This document shows positions 44,816 to 53,084 of a stretch of 64,000 nt of DNA, in pieces; position 1 is the stretch's first letter; each line of letters opens with the position of its first letter. The notes under the pieces are model-generated. The model saw only the letters and a program-made list of their open reading frames with translations, was not told the DNA's origin and did not search any database. Source of the stretch: Dethiosulfatarculus sandiegensis (lineage in GTDB: Bacteria; Desulfobacterota; Desulfarculia; Desulfarculales; Desulfarculaceae); NCBI RefSeq assembly GCF_000931935.2, contig NZ_AZAC01000014.1, forward strand, positions 310,001 to 374,000, written 5' to 3'. Position numbers and translations under genes: made by a program.

Positions 44816-45706
44816 ATGAAAATAGGCGTTATCACCATAAATGACTTTGACTTTCACCCCAACGCCCGTCTGCGCGAGGCAGCCTTGGCCAAGGGGCATG
44901 AACTTTCTTTGATGAATCCCTATCGCACCACCTGCACCCTGGGCGTGAAAGGCCCCGGGGTCAAGGACTGGCCCGGCCTTTTTGATCTTGATCTGGTTCT
45001 CTCCAGGCAAGGGGCCTTGATCGGGGATTACTGCCTGGCCCTGGTGGACCAGATAACCGGCCAGGGCATACCGGTGGTGAACAGCCGTGAATCCATGCGG
45101 TTGACCAGGAACCAGTTTTTAACCCTGCAGGCTTTGTGTGCTCAAAAAATACCAGTGCCGGAGAGCTTTTTTATCACCACTGAAACAGGCTTCATGGATG
45201 CGGTCAACCTTTTGGGCGGCTTTCCGGTGGTGGCCAAAAAGGCCAACAGCTGGGGAGGCCGGGGCGTGGCCCTGGTGGAGAACAGCCCCATGGCCCAGGT
45301 GGTGGTGGATTCCTTTTTAGAGGAGCGTAAAGGGCTTTTGGTGCAGCGTTTTATTCCGCCAAAGGGCAGGGATGATCTTAGGGTTTTTGTCCTGAACCAA
45401 AAGGTTATAGGCGTCATGCGGCTCACCCCTCCACCCGGTGATTTCCGGGCCAATTTCCATGTGGGCGGCCATGCGGCTGGTTTTGACCTGCCAAAACACC
45501 TGGAGGTGCTAGCCCTTGAGGCCTCGGCCTGCATGGGACTTGAGATCTGCGGGGTGGATATAATTATGAATCAGGATAAAGAGCCCTACGTAATCGAGGT
45601 GAACCACTCCCCCGGCTTCCGCGGCCTGGAACAGGCCACAGGCCTTGATATCGCGAGTATGATCATAGATTATCTGGCGGATAGGTATGGGGAGAGGCCG
45701 CGGTGA
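44816..45706 (+). CDS. RimK-family ATP-grasp ligase
   Basis: ATP-dependent carboxylate-amine ligase of 296 residues. The N-terminal domain has LVLSRQGALIGDYCLALVDQ; the ATP-grasp domain has VVAKKANSWGGRGVALVE (glycine-rich lid), DDLRVFVLNQKVIGVM, FRANFHVGG, and the metal-binding EVNHSPGFRGLEQATG near the C-terminus. The SPGxxGxE-TG text is the RimK/LysX signature. Such enzymes add amino acids to a peptide or small molecule. AAGGACCAAGG precedes the ATG. The gene follows the GNAT-fusion gene, and a strong terminator follows. Substrates are unknown. Confidence 0.88.
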   Translation: MKIGVITINDFDFHPNARLREAALAKGHELSLMNPYRTTCTLGVKGPGVKDWPGLFDLDLVLSRQGALIGDYCLALVDQITGQGIPVVNSRESMRLTRNQFLTLQALCAQKIPVPESFFITTETGFMDAVNLLGGFPVVAKKANSWGGRGVALVENSPMAQVVVDSFLEERKGLLVQRFIPPKGRDDLRVFVLNQKVIGVMRLTPPPGDFRANFHVGGHAAGFDLPKHLEVLALEASACMGLEICGVDIIMNQDKEPYVIEVNHSPGFRGLEQATGLDIASMIIDYLADRYGERPR

Positions 45707-45741
45707 TCAAAACCGCCTGCGCGCTAAAAGTTTTTTTGATT

Positions 45742-45775
45742 CCGGCCCGGTTATATCCGGGCCGGGGTTTTTCTT
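45742..45775 (+). terminator. Rho-independent terminator of the RimK-like gene
   Basis: CCGGCCCGG and CCGGGCCGG form a 9-bp stem with a TTATAT loop, followed by GGTTTTTCTT. It lies between the convergent RimK-like and FGase-like genes and suits the plus strand. Confidence 0.85.
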
Positions 45776-46544
45776 ATACGCCTTCTGAAATGGCAAAGAG
45801 CGCCTTTTTAACCTTGGCGGCAAAGCTGTTCAGCATATCCTGATCCAGGATGGTTTCGTTTTCCCGCGTATAGTTTATTTTGTTCACCTCGATCTGCACT
45901 GCCATGCGTCCCTGTTCCGCCAGGATCGCGCCATAGTGCCTGGTGATATAGCCGCCGGCGTAGGGCTGGTTTAACGAGACGCTAAGGCCCTGGTCTTCAA
46001 AACATTTGGCCATGAATTGGAAGGTCTCTGTGGGGCAGGTCAGAACGCCTCTTTCCGGATCAACGGCTCCTCCCGGGGCGCCGTTGTTGCCGAGCGTGAT
46101 ATCCGCCCTGGGCATGCCCCTGTCAGGGGCTTCCTTGGGGCCCTTGCCGCGCAGGGAGTGACAGTCAAAAAGCACTTTGATCGATTTATCCAAAAGGGCC
46201 TGGCTGAGCTTTTGGTGATAGGGCTCGTGATATTTCACCAACCGCTTTGCAAACTGGTTTGGGTCTGGATAATGACCCGGTAAAAAAATTTCTCTGCCCG
46301 CGTAATCCCTTTGAGCCACCACGCCTTTATCGGCGGTGTCTTCAGGGCTTCTGTTCAGGTCCACCACCAGGCGGTTCCACTCGGCCTGGATCATGGCTGC
46401 GGCGGGCAGGTCGGAGAATATTTCACTGGTGCCGTGGTCCATTGATTCCCAAATCAGGTCCGGGCCAAGGGCCATGCCGGAGCGGCATTCACCCGGTATT
46501 TCCAAGGATGAATGGGGCAGGGAGATTGCGAAAGGTAGGGTCAT
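45774..46544 (-). CDS. N-formylglutamate amidohydrolase-family protein
   Basis: Hydrolase of 256 residues. Family motifs are present in order: LPHSSLEIP (9-17), a conserved Asp-His in ESMDHGTSEIF, VVDLNRSPED, FDCHSLRGKG with the metal-like Asp/His, and YAGGYITRHYG followed by QIEVNKINY. It starts two bases after the GshB-like stop, so the two genes are translated together. True N-formylglutamate deformylase acts in histidine breakdown, but no hut genes are nearby. With two ATP-grasp ligases around, hydrolysis of an amide or acyl-glutamate bond in a new metabolite is more likely (inference). Confidence 0.85.
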   Translation of the reverse strand: MTLPFAISLPHSSLEIPGECRSGMALGPDLIWESMDHGTSEIFSDLPAAAMIQAEWNRLVVDLNRSPEDTADKGVVAQRDYAGREIFLPGHYPDPNQFAKRLVKYHEPYHQKLSQALLDKSIKVLFDCHSLRGKGPKEAPDRGMPRADITLGNNGAPGGAVDPERGVLTCPTETFQFMAKCFEDQGLSVSLNQPYAGGYITRHYGAILAEQGRMAVQIEVNKINYTRENETILDQDMLNSFAAKVKKALFAISEGV

Positions 46545-46546
46545 GG

Positions 46547-47551
46547 TTAATTGTTTCCCCTTTTTGCTTTGATTTCCAGGACTTTTTCTTCCACAAAGTC
46601 AATGACCTTGCTTTCCAACTTGTCGTTGTTGAGCTGGTTTATGCGGGGTATGCCGCCGGGGCTTACACAGTTGATCTCCACAAGCTTGTCTGCGATTATG
46701 TCAATGCCCACAAAAAACAGGCCGTCTTTGATAAGCCTGTCCTTGATGGCCGCGCATATGGCCCGGTCTGAATCGGTTATCTTGTGTTTGACCGGGGTGG
46801 CTCCGGCGTGGATATTGGTCCGGAAATCGTCTTCCGCGGGAATCCGTCCCATGGCGCCTATGATTTCGCCGTTTAAGAGCAGAATCCGCACATCACCGTT
46901 TTCCTTAACCTGCTCAAGGTATTCCTGCACCATGATGGATTCGCGCCTGGGGTAGGGCTCAAATGAATTTACATAGAAATGAATCAGGGAATTTAGGTTG
47001 TCCCTGTCGTGCATGCTGACCTTTATGACCCCTTCACCCCTGGAGCGCATCAGCGGCTTGACCACCATATTGCCCCCAAAGCTCTCTATCACCTTGCGCA
47101 GGCGGATGGGGTCGCGGGATATGTGGGTCTCCGGGGTGATCTCGGGAAAATTCAGCAGATAGAGCTTGCTGTTGCCCGCCATCTGCCCGGTGGTGCTGTT
47201 GATCAGAAAAACCTTGTCCTGCACAGGGGTGAGAAACTCCATGATCTGATGCTGCAACGGCGGGTCCTTGCGCAGAAACATGGCGTCCAGTTCGATCATT
47301 TCCTCAAAGATCAACTCTTCCCGGCCCAGACAGTCCAGACAGCATCGCCAGTATTGCTCAATGCCCAGATCGGGCGGCACGCTGACGTCACGCATTCTGG
47401 CCACCAATTGATTTTTGCGGACATATATGTCGTGGGGCTCGAGATAAAGGACCTTGTGCCCCCTTTGGTTGCATTCATACATCAACCAACTGGTTGTCTC
47501 CATGGCGGGCGAGATCGATTCAAGGGGGTCCATCAGAAAGGCGATATTCAT
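46547..47551 (-). CDS. Glutathione synthetase (GshB)-like ATP-grasp ligase
   Basis: ATP-grasp protein of 334 residues with the GshB layout. The start, MNIAFLMDPLESISPAMETT, matches the GshB N-terminus. VVKPLMRSRGEGVIKV is the ATP-grasp lid, MVQEYLEQVKENGDVRILLLNG carries the phosphate-binding region (quoted in part as QEYLEQVKENGDVR), and DFRTNIHAGA plus VEINCVSPGGIPRINQL form the metal and glycine loop. ATG 47551 is preferred; GGAGG lies 12 bases upstream, and the frame opens at 47584. No gamma-glutamylcysteine ligase is encoded here, so the acceptor may not be that dipeptide. An inverted repeat lies just upstream. Confidence 0.85.
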   Translation of the reverse strand: MNIAFLMDPLESISPAMETTSWLMYECNQRGHKVLYLEPHDIYVRKNQLVARMRDVSVPPDLGIEQYWRCCLDCLGREELIFEEMIELDAMFLRKDPPLQHQIMEFLTPVQDKVFLINSTTGQMAGNSKLYLLNFPEITPETHISRDPIRLRKVIESFGGNMVVKPLMRSRGEGVIKVSMHDRDNLNSLIHFYVNSFEPYPRRESIMVQEYLEQVKENGDVRILLLNGEIIGAMGRIPAEDDFRTNIHAGATPVKHKITDSDRAICAAIKDRLIKDGLFFVGIDIIADKLVEINCVSPGGIPRINQLNNDKLESKVIDFVEEKVLEIKAKRGNN

Positions 47552-47588
47552 GAGTAGAAAAACCTCCACCGGAGCAATTTGCAATTTA

Positions 47589-47616
47589 CATATGTAGATT
47601 CTTTCGCCTACATATG
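47589..47616. promoter_or_regulatory. Inverted repeat upstream of the GshB-like gene, candidate operator
   Basis: CATATGTAG and CTACATATG form a 9-bp perfect inverted repeat with a 10-base spacer, 38 bp before the GshB-like start. The arm centres are about two helical turns apart, which suits a dimeric regulator. A stem-loop in the mRNA leader is the alternative. Confidence 0.5.
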
Positions 47617-47673
47617 ATGCAGGAGAAATAATAACACAGGTAACCCTCCGGTAAAGGTTTGTTTGCTAAAAGC

Positions 47674-49248
47674 TTATGTTTCCACACTAAATACATGCAC
47701 CATGCCTTTTTTGCCTTTTACCCGGTGCCTGCCTTTGTCTGTCAGTTTAATGGGCCCTTTTAACAGTTTTCCGGTCGATTCCGAGATCAGTATATCCGTG
47801 CCCAGTTCCTTGTTCAGGCTCTCTATTCTGGCGGTAAGGTTTACCGTATCCCCAACCACACGGTATTCCATGCGATTTTCACTGCCTATAATTCCGGCCA
47901 CAACCTGGCCTGTGTTGATGCCGATACCCATGCTGAGGGGCGGCAGGCCCTCGCGATGGTGGGTGTTCAAGTCGGCAAGCGCCTTATTCATGGCAATGGC
48001 GCATTTTACCGCCAAAGTGGGATGGTCGGGCAGTTTGACCGGGGCATTGAATACCGCCATTATGGCATCGCCCACAAACTGGAAAACCTGGCCTTTGTTT
48101 TCTTCAATAGCCGTTACCATGTAGCTGAAATAGGAATTCAGCATTTCAATAACCTGTTCAGGGGTCATTTGTTCGCAAATGGAGGTGTAGTTCCTGATAT
48201 CTGAAAAAAGGATCGTTACTTCGGTTTCCTCGCCCCCCAGGGCGGGGCGGTGCGACATAAGGGTTTGGGCAATGTCCGGGGAAACAAAGCGTCCAAAGGT
48301 TTCCTTAATCTGGTCCCTTTCCCTGAGCCCGTCGATCATGGCGTTAAAGCTTTCCGCCAGCATGCCGAGTTCATTTACATCTCTCACCTCCACCTGGGCC
48401 GAGAGGTCTCCTTGGGCTACTTTCTCCATGGCCTGTTCCATTTCGTCAACCGGGTCGGCTATGCTGGCCGCAGTGAAACGGGAAAGGAAAAAGGCCAAAA
48501 GCGCCTCGGCCAATATTACAAACGCCATGAGGTTTATAAGGTTCTGGTAAGCGCCTTGGGAAAGCAGATTAAGGCTGGTTAGCTTATGATGAACTAAAAA
48601 TACCAATATCAAAGTCGGTATTATGCTCACCATGGCAAAGCTGAACAAAAGCCGCTCCCTCACCCGGAATTTCAAAGTCCCTTTAACCTGGCTCAACTTG
48701 ATGTTTCTGAAAAAATAGGGGCGTGCTTTTCTGAACTGGGCTTCGGTAAGGAAAAAGACAATGCTGGTTGTGAGGATGCCTGAGACCATCACCCCGAAAA
48801 ACAACCTGGCCGCCTGGCTCAGGACCGCTGAATCAATGGCCTCGTTTCCAAACAGCCCCCCATAGCCGGTCATGAAAAGGGCGGCCAGGGTCCAATTGTA
48901 AAGGGAGACAGCGGCCGAGGCATAGGGCCCCAGCAGAACTTTTTTTCTGGCCTTTGCCATGAGCTTGGGATCAAGAGGCCCGCCTTGGGCCAGGCCTTTT
49001 TCAGCAAGGGTTATCTCCTTGTCCCATCTGTGGAAAATAAAGCTTCCCATCAAGATCAGGCTTATGGTCATGACCCCGACCACGATCAGGTCCCTGTCCA
49101 GGCCCGGCCTTATGGAAACAGGGTCTAAAAAAAGAAAATAAAAGGCGCAGAAGCTGCCGCCCAAAAGGTTGGCCAGAACCTGGCCTGTGCCGGTGCGGCG
49201 GGGCGGAACGAGGTTTTTGTCCTTGGTCTGATCCCTGGAAACTTTCAT
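47674..49248 (-). CDS. Membrane-bound class III adenylate/guanylate cyclase (copy A)
   Basis: Receptor-type nucleotide cyclase of 524 residues. The N-terminal half has about six membrane segments; a HAMP-like linker (about 265-320, SRFTAASIADPVDEMEQAM) leads to the C-terminal catalytic domain. The metal aspartates are in ILFSDIRNYT and FVGDAIMAVF, and the transition-state Asn and Arg in GDTVNLTARIE. All core catalytic residues are present, so it is probably active. The gene directly follows a second cyclase gene of the same layout. The signal sensed is unknown. Confidence 0.92.
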   Translation of the reverse strand: MKVSRDQTKDKNLVPPRRTGTGQVLANLLGGSFCAFYFLFLDPVSIRPGLDRDLIVVGVMTISLILMGSFIFHRWDKEITLAEKGLAQGGPLDPKLMAKARKKVLLGPYASAAVSLYNWTLAALFMTGYGGLFGNEAIDSAVLSQAARLFFGVMVSGILTTSIVFFLTEAQFRKARPYFFRNIKLSQVKGTLKFRVRERLLFSFAMVSIIPTLILVFLVHHKLTSLNLLSQGAYQNLINLMAFVILAEALLAFFLSRFTAASIADPVDEMEQAMEKVAQGDLSAQVEVRDVNELGMLAESFNAMIDGLRERDQIKETFGRFVSPDIAQTLMSHRPALGGEETEVTILFSDIRNYTSICEQMTPEQVIEMLNSYFSYMVTAIEENKGQVFQFVGDAIMAVFNAPVKLPDHPTLAVKCAIAMNKALADLNTHHREGLPPLSMGIGINTGQVVAGIIGSENRMEYRVVGDTVNLTARIESLNKELGTDILISESTGKLLKGPIKLTDKGRHRVKGKKGMVHVFSVET

Positions 49249-49343
49249 TTTTTTATAACCAAAAGCGGAGGTTTATTTGGGGATTGGGCTTAAAAAGCCG
49301 GTTTGAGACCATTCTCCGTTTTTAAGGGGCGCTTGGCAAATAA

Positions 49344-50894
49344 TTACTCCAGGGCAAAAACCTCCACGGCCTGGGATTTGCCTTTGACCTGCACTACCGG
49401 CAGGCTGCGCAGATTGGGTTTTTGGGAAAGCTCTCTTTGGGTGTCTGCGCTGATGAGTATATCGGTGCCGAATTTTTTAGTCAGGTCGCTTATGCGCGAG
49501 GCCAGGTTCACCGTATCCCCCACCAGGGCATATGAGAGCCGGTCCGGTGAGCCTATGTTGGCGGCCAGGGCCAGGCCCGTGTGAATCCCTATGCCGTGGC
49601 GCAAGGCGGGCAGCCCTTTGGCGATCAGGGTTTGATTGTATTGGGCCAGGCGTTTGCGCATGGAGAGGGCTGCGGCCACTGCCTGATCCGCATGATTGGC
49701 AAGGGGCAAAGGCGCTCCGAAGACAGCCTCTATTTCATCACCCACATATTGCAGAACCAGGCCTTTGTGCTCGGTTACGGCTTCTGCCATCTGATGAAAA
49801 TAGCCGTTTATGATGCCCACAACCACTTCCGGGGAATGGGCCTCAACCATGGGGGTGAAATCCCTTAAGTCGCTGAACAGCAGGGTGACCTCTTTCAGCT
49901 CGCCGCCCAGTTTTATGCGGCCCGCTAAAATTTCATCCCTTATTTCATTGGTTACATACCTGCCGAAAAGCTCCTTAATGGCGTCTCTTTCCTGCAACCC
50001 CTTTATCATGCTGTTTATGGCGTCCCCGGTGTAGCCGATTTCATCGTTTGAGGTGACCTTCACCTGGCCGGAGAAATCCCCTTTGCGGACCCTTCGCAAA
50101 GTAACCAGGATATCTTGAATGGATTTGGTCAGGTTGGTGGCGAACAACACCGTGAAGCCCGTGGCCAGAAGGATGAAGATCAGGGTCTCCACAGCCAGGT
50201 AGGATTGCAGGCGCAGCAGCATCTCCTGGGGCGAGCGCAGGCCCTGTTCCACCACCTTGCTTGATCCTCTGATGGTGAGCAATATGGCCCCGAACGGCAG
50301 GATGCCGGAGCTTAGGACCAGGGCTATGAGCTTGACTCCTATGCGTCCTTTTATGGTTCCTTTTGTGGCCGCCAGTTGACCATGGGGAAAGAAGATCGGG
50401 GCCAGATGTTTCTGGATAACATGCTCTAAAAGATAAAAAACCATGGCCATGCTGAACAGGCCGGTGATAAAGGAGCGCGCGGATGTCATTTTTATGCGCA
50501 TCTCCATGGCTCCGGCCTGCTTCAGGATAAAACCGAAAAAAATGCTGGCCATGGTCCAGACCACAAAGCAGATAAGCATCGCCACATAGGGTTCGTTTTG
50601 CAGCCTGCGCCTGGATTTACTTAAAAGGCTTTCAGGTGAAGACTCTCCCCGGTACCTGGCCTTAAGGATGGCGCGGATGGGTTTTTCATACCAAAGTATG
50701 AAAAGGGTGATTGTGAAATAGAGTAATACAGGGGCCAGGCGAAAGGCGCGTATCAGATATTCCAGGTTGATCGGTACGTCATCTGGGTCGGTCATGTGCA
50801 AAAGCACCCTGACCATGACCATGCCCATGAGGTTGGCCGCTATTATGGAGAGCAGCATGGCATTGGCCTCAAGAAAATATTTTATTTTTTTCAT
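49344..50894 (-). CDS. Membrane-bound class III adenylate/guanylate cyclase (copy B)
   Basis: Cyclase of 516 residues with the same plan as its downstream neighbour: about six membrane segments, a HAMP-like linker (NLTKSIQDILVTLRRV), then the catalytic domain. Metal aspartates are in LLFSDLRDFT and YVGDEIEAVF, and the Asn/Arg pair in GDTVNLASRIS. The two proteins align over their whole length, so they arose by tandem duplication; the regions before HAMP differ most, as expected if they sense different signals. A Crp/Fnr-type regulator gene 10 kb away could read the nucleotide, but nothing in the sequence proves this. Confidence 0.92.
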   Translation of the reverse strand: MKKIKYFLEANAMLLSIIAANLMGMVMVRVLLHMTDPDDVPINLEYLIRAFRLAPVLLYFTITLFILWYEKPIRAILKARYRGESSPESLLSKSRRRLQNEPYVAMLICFVVWTMASIFFGFILKQAGAMEMRIKMTSARSFITGLFSMAMVFYLLEHVIQKHLAPIFFPHGQLAATKGTIKGRIGVKLIALVLSSGILPFGAILLTIRGSSKVVEQGLRSPQEMLLRLQSYLAVETLIFILLATGFTVLFATNLTKSIQDILVTLRRVRKGDFSGQVKVTSNDEIGYTGDAINSMIKGLQERDAIKELFGRYVTNEIRDEILAGRIKLGGELKEVTLLFSDLRDFTPMVEAHSPEVVVGIINGYFHQMAEAVTEHKGLVLQYVGDEIEAVFGAPLPLANHADQAVAAALSMRKRLAQYNQTLIAKGLPALRHGIGIHTGLALAANIGSPDRLSYALVGDTVNLASRISDLTKKFGTDILISADTQRELSQKPNLRSLPVVQVKGKSQAVEVFALE

Positions 50895-50934
50895 GGCCCT
50901 TGCTCTCCTGTTCGGCCCGTTGCCTTTTTAGAAT

Positions 50935-50970
50935 GCCCTTTTGCCGGAAACGGCAAAAGGGCTTTTTTTT
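50935..50970 (+). terminator. Strong hairpin with T tract between crotonase and cyclase genes
   Basis: GCCCTTTTGCCG and CGGCAAAAGGGC form a perfect 12-bp stem with a GAAA loop, followed by eight T on the plus strand. Both flanking genes are on the minus strand, so the T tract faces the antisense direction. On the coding strand the stem is followed only by ATTCT, which would be a weak terminator. It may block antisense transcription. Confidence 0.75.
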
Positions 50971-51751
50971 ATTTTGCCTTGAATTCAGGGGGCCTTTTTT
51001 CCATAAAGGCGCGCACCCCTTCTTTCATGTCACTGGTGGCTGTGAGCCCGGCCCAAAGATCAATTACCGATTCAATCCCCTGGTCTCCCGCCGGGTCGCT
51101 GCTGATGTTCAGGGCCTTTTTGGCGGCTGTGACGCCCAAGGGGCCTTTGGCCGCTATCTCCCGGGCCAGTTCCAGGGCTTTTGCAAAAACCAGATGCGGC
51201 TCAAAAACCTCTTCCACCAGCCCCAGGCGGAAGGCTTCGTCAGCGTTTATCAACCTGCCGGTAAAGACCAACTCCTTAAGCTTCCCCAAAGGTATGTGCT
51301 GCAAGGCGCTTCGTGCGCCGCTGTGCCCCGGGAAAAGGGAATGGTTGACCTCTGGAAAACCCAGCCTTGCGTTGTTTGCCGCATAGCGGATATCGCAATG
51401 AAGGGCCAGTTCCAGTCCGCCGCCCAGGCAGTATCCCCGTATGGCCGCGATCACCGGGCAGGGAAAATCCCTTATGGCTGTATATATCTCCTGGCTGCGG
51501 CTCAAATAGACCTTGGCTGCCTTGGGATCAAACTCCAAAAATGATTTCAGGTCCGCACCGGCTGCAAAGGCCCTTTCTCCCGATCCGGTCAAAACCACCG
51601 CCCTGACCCCCGGCCTGAATCTGGCGACTTCCGTGAACGCCTGGCCAATGTCTTCCTTGGTTCCTGCATCCAGGCAGTTTAAGGGCGGATTTTTTATGGT
51701 GACAACAGCCACTTGGTCTTTAATTTCATAGTGTGCATTGTTTTGGGGCAT
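50969..51751 (-). CDS. Enoyl-CoA hydratase/isomerase family protein (crotonase)
   Basis: CoA-dependent enzyme of 260 residues. AFAAGADLKSF and GYCLGGGLELALHCDIR form the oxyanion hole and CoA site. Of the two hydratase glutamates, one is kept in GFPEV, but the other position is Asn in AANNARLGF. A one-glutamate crotonase may act as an isomerase, hydrolase or hydratase. The start at 51751 (MPQNNAHYEIKDQVAVV) fits the family; the frame extends to 51856. No other beta-oxidation gene is adjacent. It probably acts on an acyl-CoA made elsewhere in the cell. Confidence 0.88.
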   Translation of the reverse strand: MPQNNAHYEIKDQVAVVTIKNPPLNCLDAGTKEDIGQAFTEVARFRPGVRAVVLTGSGERAFAAGADLKSFLEFDPKAAKVYLSRSQEIYTAIRDFPCPVIAAIRGYCLGGGLELALHCDIRYAANNARLGFPEVNHSLFPGHSGARSALQHIPLGKLKELVFTGRLINADEAFRLGLVEEVFEPHLVFAKALELAREIAAKGPLGVTAAKKALNISSDPAGDQGIESVIDLWAGLTATSDMKEGVRAFMEKRPPEFKAK

Positions 51752-51983
51752 GGTTACGTTTTTTCCTGTTTGACTTTTTCTGGTTTTTGTTTTTTTGTAA
51801 AAATATTTATCTTTGATTCTGCTATGCCCAACCCCTAGGCTGTAAGCTTCAAGCAAATGACAGCTTAGAGAAGATAACTTGACGACCAGGCAGTTGTTAT
51901 GTGATGCGAAATTGATTTACCGCCTTTTTTGTCAGGCTGGTCATTTAGAGCCGAACATCCGTCGGGCTGTCCGGTGCGGCCTG

Positions 51984-52802
51984 TCAGAGATCAGTTATGG
52001 CGGTTTTCAGGTGATCCAGCCAGATATCCACGATTTTTTGGTTTTCGCTTATGGCTTTGAAAACCGGCGTGGTGGTCACCCCCAAATCGGTCAGCCTGCT
52101 TTGCCAGGTTTCGGGTCCGGGCCCTGCCATGTCCCTTTGGGCGTGACGCCCGGCCACAGTGAGAAAGGGAATCAAAAAGGCGCGGGTGATTTTTTGTTCT
52201 TTAACCTTTTGGGCAACCTGGCTGAAGTCCGGATAACCTTCCAAGGTGGAAAGAATAACCAGAGGGTCTGACTTCTCCAGCATGGCCGAGAGCGCGGGAT
52301 AGACCGCGCCTGCCGGATGTTTGGTTCCGTGACCCATTAAGATGACCGCTTCGCCGGATTTTTTTTTGGGCGGCAGATCGGCCAAAAGGGCCCGGCAAAC
52401 CCGTTTTAGGTCGTCTGTGCCGGAACAAAGGGGGGTTCCCAGGCTGAGCCTGAATTCAGGCCCCATCTGCTTGAAGCCGTTGACTTCCTTGACCAGGTCG
52501 TGGAATTCGCCTCCCGGTATGACATGCAGGGACTGAACCGCAGCTTTTTTAAATTGTCTGGCTCTTAAGGTGGCCAGCACCTCTGCCGGTGAGGGGATTG
52601 TCTCGCCTTTTTCCGCCAGTCTTTGCCTGATTATGCGGGAGGTGAATCCCCAATGAACCTCCCAGTCGGGCCAGGTTTTTTCCACTTGGGTTTGTATATC
52701 GTCAAAAACCTGCCTGGGCTTGGTCATGGTGGTGCCTGAGGTGACGAGCAAAATGGCTTTATCTCCGTTTTGTCGGCTGGTTTGTTGTGACTGTTTCGGC
52801 AA
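51984..52802 (-). CDS. cbiK: Sirohydrochlorin cobaltochelatase, CbiK type
   Basis: Chelatase of 272 residues that inserts cobalt (or iron) into sirohydrochlorin for B12 or siroheme. The metal-binding residues are His158 in LMGHGTKH, Glu188 in TLEGYP and His220 in VAGRHAQRDMAG. The start TSGTTMTKPRQVF and WGFTSRIIRQRL are typical. The start codon is TTG at 52802 with AGGAG seven bases upstream. There is no signal peptide, so this is the cytoplasmic form rather than the periplasmic variant known in Desulfovibrio. No other cobalamin genes or B12 riboswitch were seen next to it. Confidence 0.92.
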   Translation of the reverse strand: MPKQSQQTSRQNGDKAILLVTSGTTMTKPRQVFDDIQTQVEKTWPDWEVHWGFTSRIIRQRLAEKGETIPSPAEVLATLRARQFKKAAVQSLHVIPGGEFHDLVKEVNGFKQMGPEFRLSLGTPLCSGTDDLKRVCRALLADLPPKKKSGEAVILMGHGTKHPAGAVYPALSAMLEKSDPLVILSTLEGYPDFSQVAQKVKEQKITRAFLIPFLTVAGRHAQRDMAGPGPETWQSRLTDLGVTTTPVFKAISENQKIVDIWLDHLKTAITDL

Positions 52803-53084
52803 GGCCTGTCTCCTGTTGATATAGACGCATCTTTGGATAGTTGTTTTAAGGGCAAAGTTATAAAGGGGCTCGCTATGGACGGCAAGATGCAGGGTGTTTA
52901 TTAAGGCGGCAAACCATTTGCCCGTCTGTTTTTAACCCTTTACCTGTCTTATGAAATTGTAGCCTTGCTTGAAGCTGAAGCCAAGGATTGCCGGGGATTT
53001 TAAGCAAACCGGCACAATTAACCGCCGCACCGGGTGGTTGTTTCCGTAAAAAAGTTCCTGGGTAAACTTGTCTGTAAACCGGTG

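Noticed and set aside
52803-53084. Possible B12 riboswitch near cbiK
   Set aside because: The conserved B12-box sequence was not found on the coding strand in this gap.
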